A DNA stretch of 64,000 nucleotides, from assembly GCA_019321725.1 (NCBI GenBank), contig CM033121.1, positions 14,508,001 through 14,572,000 on the forward strand, given 5' to 3'. How positions within the stretch are numbered: the first letter of the stretch is position 1; every line of letters begins with the position of its first letter. A model generated the notes under the pieces. The model made no database searches. It saw only the letters and a list, made by a program, of their open reading frames with translations, and had not been told where the DNA came from. The translations under genes were made by a program, and so were the position numbers. This DNA is from Paulownia fortunei. Taxonomy: Eukaryota; Streptophyta; Magnoliopsida; Lamiales; Paulowniaceae. Shown piece by piece: positions 58,961-64,000 of this stretch.

Positions 58961-60297
58961 TTTCTCATCATTTTCAAACTTACATTCATTAATTTTTCAT
59001 TTGTGAAGGTGGATTAGAATCTTTTTCCTTGGATAAATAGTCTCATCAATAAATTTTCCACTTTGAAAAGTTGTGACCAAATTAGCCTCCTTGAATGATT
59101 TTTCACCTGAAGAAGAAATAAGAAACTGAGTAGAAAGATTAGGTTGAGGTTGAGTAGGAAACTTACCTTTTATATCAGTGCGTAAAGAGACTGTTATTGT
59201 TGTAAGTGTGTTTTTGATCTCATTGATGGCTTGTGAAGTTTGATTATTAATGTATATTTGTCCATTCATAAATGCTTGCAAAGTCTCTTCAAGGGATTTT
59301 GTATGTGGAGCTGGATAAGAAGGAAACTTTGGTGGCTTTTGTGAATGTAATGGTTGGGCATGGTTATCATCTCACCAACTAAAATTGGAATGATTTCTCC
59401 ATTATAGATTGTAGTTTTGGAATATTGATAATGAAAAGGCTTTTTGAATTTGTTCATGATATTTTCTTATACTGGACTATTTAGACATACATTGGCGAAG
59501 TACCCCATAAGTTCACAAATGCTACAATCTTTTTCATCTTGCATAGATCTAATTTCCTTTACTTTTTTATGTTCCATGGCCTCGACTTTTCTAGTTACAC
59601 TAAAAATCCTAGCATTTAGATCATTTTTTTGACTAAGGTAATACTTTCTTTTATTATTATTACCAAGACTAATTTTGATTGAACCTTCGAAAGAATTAAC
59701 ACTATACCATGATTGAGAGTTTTTCACTGAAAGGTCGAAATATTCTAGGGAGTTAAACCTTCATAATAGAAACTAATTATGTGCCATTTTTCAAAACCAT
59801 GATGTAGGCATGAATTCAATAAATCTTTAAATCTTTCTCAACATTAAAAGAAAACTTCATTAGGATTTTGAGAAAACAATTGGATTTGTCTTTTCAAAGC
59901 ATTAATTTTATGAGTTGGAATGAATTTTTTTAAAAATTCAGCTTGCGTTTCTTGCCAAGTTCCAATTGACCTAGGTTTTAAAGAGTTAAGCCAAGTTTTT
60001 GCTTTATCTTTTAAAGAAAAAGGAAATAATTTGAACTTAACTATCTTATTCGTACAAGTTTGATCGTCAATAGTGGCGCATACTTCTTCAAATTCTTTCA
60101 ATGTATGTAAGGTTTTTCAGAGTCTAAACTATAGAAATTAGGAAGTAAATGGATCATACCTGACTTGAATCAGAAGTTATTTTCATAGAGAGCAAAAATG
60201 AAACAAGGAGAAAAATTTCAAGGAGGTTGTAAGGAATAACGCATGGTACGCACCTATGATTCACATTTTCATTCTGGTCGCTTTCATTTCTAGTCAT
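58961..60297 (-). pseudogene. Element G3: gag, degenerate
   Basis: The minus-strand ATG at 60297 (MTRNESD) matches the G2 start. The capsid domain lies at 60101-59844 (KLFPFSLKDKAKTWLNSLKP, then TWQETQAEFLKKFIP). The knuckle region at 59727-59467 reads CSICELMGYFANVC, with the expected His replaced by Tyr. A later frame, 59281-58997 (INEIKNTLTTITVSL), corresponds to the gag C-terminus of G1 and G2. Stops separate these blocks. Confidence 0.85.
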
Positions 60298-60473
60298 GAT
60301 GGATGTGTGTAAAGGTGACTCAAACAAATTTTCAAATAAAATTTTAGAATTATTTCTAACTAAATGATAAGAATTATGACTATGATACTATTTGACCATA
60401 TAACCATAAAGAAAACAAACACATAATATTTACAAAGGAAAAATATTTACAAACCTTAATACTTACCTTACCT

Positions 60474-60491
60474 TCCCCAACAACGGCGTCA
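60474..60491 (-). other. G3 primer-binding site (tRNA-Asp type)
   Basis: The minus strand reads TGACGCCGTTGTTGGGGA just after the LTR end, close to the Athila-type TGGCGCCGTTGCCGGGGA. Confidence 0.78.
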
Positions 60492-60497
60492 TAAATC

Positions 60498-62133
60498 TGC
60501 CATAACTTTAAGGTTGCAAACCCAAATGAAGGTTGTCTCAAATAATAAATTTCTCATGACCGAGGTCAATCCACGGGAAGTTGTTTGAAGTTCTCGAGAT
60601 TATATTTCTTGAGAGTAGGGCTTTATGTGGTTTAGATTATTAAGAAAGATATTTGTGTTATAATTAAGAAATCAAAATAATAAAAGTAATAAGCATTAAG
60701 GATCTGCATCAAGTTTTAGATAGAGAAATAATTATTTATTATTCTTTTTACCTATTTTTATATGTCACAATTTGAATCCATACATAACGAAGGTTTCAAT
60801 GGAAAAATGTTATCATATAGCTCATGTATTAAGGTGATCAAGTTATTGTCTTACTATCTTTAAATTATCTTTTAACGCTAATACTTGTTTATAGGATCAA
60901 GTATTTATTCACATTTTATCCACAACAAATCAAGGTTCCATGTTAGCAGTTCGTATAGTAGAACTAGACATTTAACTAAATGGATCCAAGTATTTGTTAT
61001 GCCATTAGTACTACATAAATCAAAAACAACCACTAAACAAAGAGGGTTTAATCATAAATTATGACGATAATACAACATAATTAAATATTATGTACATTTA
61101 TAACCATTCTTCTTCCTCCATCAAGAGGTTCACCCTTTCTCCTCAAGCAAATGAAACTTAGAAGGACATAATAAAAGTAGAGAAGTCTAAATATAGAAGT
61201 GAAACTAGAGAAGATATTTTTATTACTACAAGAAAACTTAATGCAAAGGAAAACAAGACTAAAACTTTGTTCTAACTCTCCCCTTTTACAAACTTGATAC
61301 AAGGCCTATTTATAGTGATTGGAGAATGCTAGAGGCCATAAATATAATGGAAGAATTTAACAATCAAGTGGTATGCTTGTTGATCAAGAGTTGATAAGTT
61401 GTTATACAAAAAATTGGAACCCTCCTTTGATAATTTTTATCTACCTGATTGAATTGAATTTCCAGGCTGAATACAACTAGATTCTAATTATTGGTAAAAA
61501 TCAAAGTTGTAGATCTTTATTTGCTGATAGATTTTCATGTATCATTTGTCAAATTTGGCCGCAAGATGAAGGAGATATGATCAAATTATGTGATTATATT
61601 CCAGACCCATCATACAACATCAGCAGTGCATTGCAATATGTTTCTTAACCATTTTAACATATTTTTACACCATTGTCTCACAAAACTTGTTTATCTAACT
61701 CTTGTGTGTAACATATCCAAATCTTAGCCCAAAAGAAATTTTAATTTAAGAGGTATGACTCAATTGGTAAAATAAGTTAGGACTAGGCTCAACTATGATT
61801 CGAATTTTTGGTTATCCATTTTGTACAGCCATTTGTAATCCAAATTTTGATCCTTAAATATTTAGTATAGGTTCCAAGGTCTACATAAACTTGTACATGA
61901 ATGATTTATCAATCTAAAGCCTCAAGAATTAACCCAAGCCATTTTGGAATTATAAGTTTTGCTAGTTTCTCTAAACCTACACTAAAAAAACGCTTCTTAA
62001 TTTGATTTTATGTTGATTTCCCATTTCATTTCTAAAATACAAAAAATGCTTTAATTGAGAGTTCTAATGACAGTTTCAAAGTGAAAATAATTATATAAAT
62101 CCTAATTAATTGTATATTTTTAAACGTTCATCA
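60498..62133 (-). repeat. LTR4: 5' LTR of G3, also 3' LTR of G4
   Basis: The minus strand starts TGATGAACG at 62133 after a polypurine tract (GTTAGGGGGTG) and ends TTATGGCA at 60498 before the G3 primer-binding site. The TATA box is at 61307-61314. It is alignable with LTR1-LTR3 but clearly diverged, a second subfamily. Because a tail precedes it and gag follows, it serves two elements. Confidence 0.83.
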
Positions 62134-63511
62134 CACCCCCTAACTAGCTTATTACTAGTACCTAGTAATTACAACATAATAAAATTTGACAAGCAAAAAA
62201 GAACATATCATGATGATCAGAATTTAAAAGAAACCAGTAAAATAGTATAACAATCAAAGCAATCATTTATTAGAGATCACAGATGCTATCGAGATTTTAT
62301 TTTATTTATTATTTTTATTTTATGTATTATTATTATAAATACCATTTTTTTTCAAAACTTCTAACGGATATTGTGTGTATGTGCACTAAGCCAACCTTTC
62401 ATTCCACAGACCAAGATATATATAATTTCAAAATCAATCATGGAAAAGTCTCAACTCTATATCCTCACAGGTAAGTATTTACCATTTAAGTTGGTAAAGT
62501 ATTCACTCATGGATTTGAAAAACAGTTAAAACACTCAGAAAAATGGCTTACAAGATTTAGAACAACCATTCAAACTAAAATTTAGCATAAAATAGGCAGT
62601 TACAATATTTGAAACACCTAATCTGTCTTACCACAATATGCCTCAAAATTTCATTGGTTAACCTGAAAGCGAAATGGTGAATTTTTTTTCTTTCTTTTTT
62701 GTCTTTTTCTTTGATTTATTTTTTTTATAACAACATGACTTGCAAGATAACAAAAGATCAACATAAGGATCTATAATTATACTCACATCACTAGCTACAA
62801 AGTAAAATATTTCTATAGAAATAGACAACCACATTGATTTAACCCAATTTATTTCTCCACATGCAAGGTAGACATAATTAAGCATCTCAAATTACAACGA
62901 AACCAATTCAAATGACCAATTAAAAGTTTAGAATGTTTTTTTCTCAAACTCTCTACTTATTCACAAAAAATGTGTGAATATTAAAAAGTAAACACTTTAA
63001 CATGGTCAAAATTTTCAGTTATATGTATCGCAACCAATCTTTCCACAAGGCTGAAGATGTGCACAAAACTGACTTTTTTTTTTCAAGTCGCTTATTATTA
63101 ATCAAGATAGTACCCTTGGACTCAAACAAAAAGAGGACTGCAATTCTATTTTGGCAATTCTAAAAACTTTAATTAAAAACTTCATAAACATGCCATGTTA
63201 TGCACAAAAAAAGTTTAGGGTGCGTCTCATAAGTATCAAAAAATAACTCTTTACGATGCCACCCTTTATCATGGTTTCAACTTACCCAAAAGAAAATACA
63301 CTTGATTTTTTTTAAAAAAAAAAGAAACTAGAAAAGCACACATTAAACACACAAGACAAGATATTAACTATCATTTTCCCAACCTAATCGAGACATTATC
63401 CCTAATATCGAAAATAGAGATTAGAAGATATCACCCGAAATATGACTTATTGGAAAATAAAGCTGAAACAACACAAAACACATACTTTTGGTTAAAACCA
63501 TTAATGAGAAA
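62134..63511 (-). other. Element G4: 3' non-coding region
   Basis: It is closely similar to 41748-43102 over its whole length, for example ACTAAGCCAACCTTTCATTC at 62384 and 41978 on the plus strand. It ends at the polypurine tract before LTR4. No gene is supported. Confidence 0.8.
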
Positions 63512-64000
63512 TTTCACAAATTGAGAGTCAAATTCAGTTTGAGATTTTGACCACTGTCCTTGTCGGACCACTCCACATAAGCCAAAGTTAGATCAGGCTC
63601 TTACACATATGCTGGAAGTTGATCAATCAGTCGGTTAAGTGTTAGTGGAGAAATGAGTATTTATCTTGCAAAAGGTGAAATAAAACCTTTTTCCACAATA
63701 TTATCTATAAAATATAACAAACCGTCAAAGAAACTATTAACATTAACAATACCTACAAGTTTTTGGTAAATGTTGAGTTATACCCAAGAGACAACTTGGA
63801 ATAACTCCTCCACTGTGCCAAAACCACCAGGTAGGGTGATGCAAGCATCCGTATTTTTTACATGTTAGTTATTCTGTCCTACATGTTTGACACTTTAAGA
63901 TTATCCCCAATGGTTCTGCCTGTGATATTCTATATTGTTAAAGGTTTTGGGATAACTCCTAAAACTTTAACTCCTCCTAAATAAGTTGAAGTATCAAAAT
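63512..64000 (-). pseudogene. Element G4: captured LOG-like gene, runs off the window
   Basis: The minus strand shows GGVKVLGVIPKPLTI, then CITLPGGFGTVEELFQVVSW, KLVGIVNVNSFFDGL and VEKGFISPFAR. The catalytic PGGFGTVEE is intact. Stops are frequent (for example before NITG and after AYV). The N-terminal third and the rest of G4 lie beyond 64000. The distance from LOG to LTR4 is the same as in G3, so G3 and G4 belong to one subfamily. Confidence 0.87.

Noticed and set aside
1..64000. CRISPR arrays, rRNA, tRNA genes, bacterial or organellar segments
   Set aside because: No evenly spaced repeat-spacer pattern or RNA gene was seen; tRNA-like phrases are only primer-binding sites, and the plastid-related match is to a nuclear-encoded protein.

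Overview
The window reads as heterochromatic DNA from a flowering plant. It is AT-rich and consists almost entirely of old, nested LTR retrotransposons of the Ty1/copia and Ty3/gypsy superfamilies. The non-transposon protein matches are plant families: a remnant of plastid chaperonin-60 alpha and several copies of a LOG (LONELY GUY) cytokinin-activating phosphoribohydrolase. I cannot name the species. I see no intact single-copy host gene, rRNA, tRNA or CRISPR array.

Layout. 1-8243: a decayed copia element (Tork-like by its gag, low certainty) with both LTRs, a primer-binding site, and gag and pol full of stops. 8590-8892 (minus): CPN60-alpha pseudogene. 9763-15238: two related LTRs in opposite orientation, the right one a solo LTR with target-site duplication (TSD) ACAAC. 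15244-17560: minus-strand remains of a Tat-like gypsy element with a probable antisense extra ORF. 17561-18404 and 28359-29923: a second shared repeat. 18405-20690: another copy of the 9763 repeat. 20691-35925: seven copies of a roughly 2.1 kb LTR family. Three are solo LTRs with exact 5-bp TSDs (ATAAA, GTAAG, TATAA) and one has a near-exact TSD. One of them splits an older gypsy integrase.

35926-64000 is the most interesting part. It holds four related Athila/Tat-type gypsy elements, here called G1 (plus strand), G2 (plus), G3 (minus) and G4 (minus, tail only). Between integrase and the 3' LTR, where Athila-type elements often carry an extra ORF, each one carries a LOG-like gene. It is intronless as far as I can see, and every copy is now broken by stops or frameshifts. 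Three copies keep PGGFGT followed by L/V and D/E, the LOG catalytic signature; the G2 copy has SGSFGT. G2 and G3 also share an unrecognised Cys-containing ORF just upstream of LOG. G2 (43509-55338) is full length with TSD GGTTA, and it is inserted inside the LOG gene of G3. Capture of a cytokinin-activation gene by a retrotransposon, followed by amplification into at least two subfamilies, is the main candidate for an undescribed system.

Nothing here looks translatable as it stands. All gag, pol and LOG frames carry stops or frameshifts, and by eye the two LTRs of G2 differ at 9 of 99 compared positions, so even the youngest large insertion is old.
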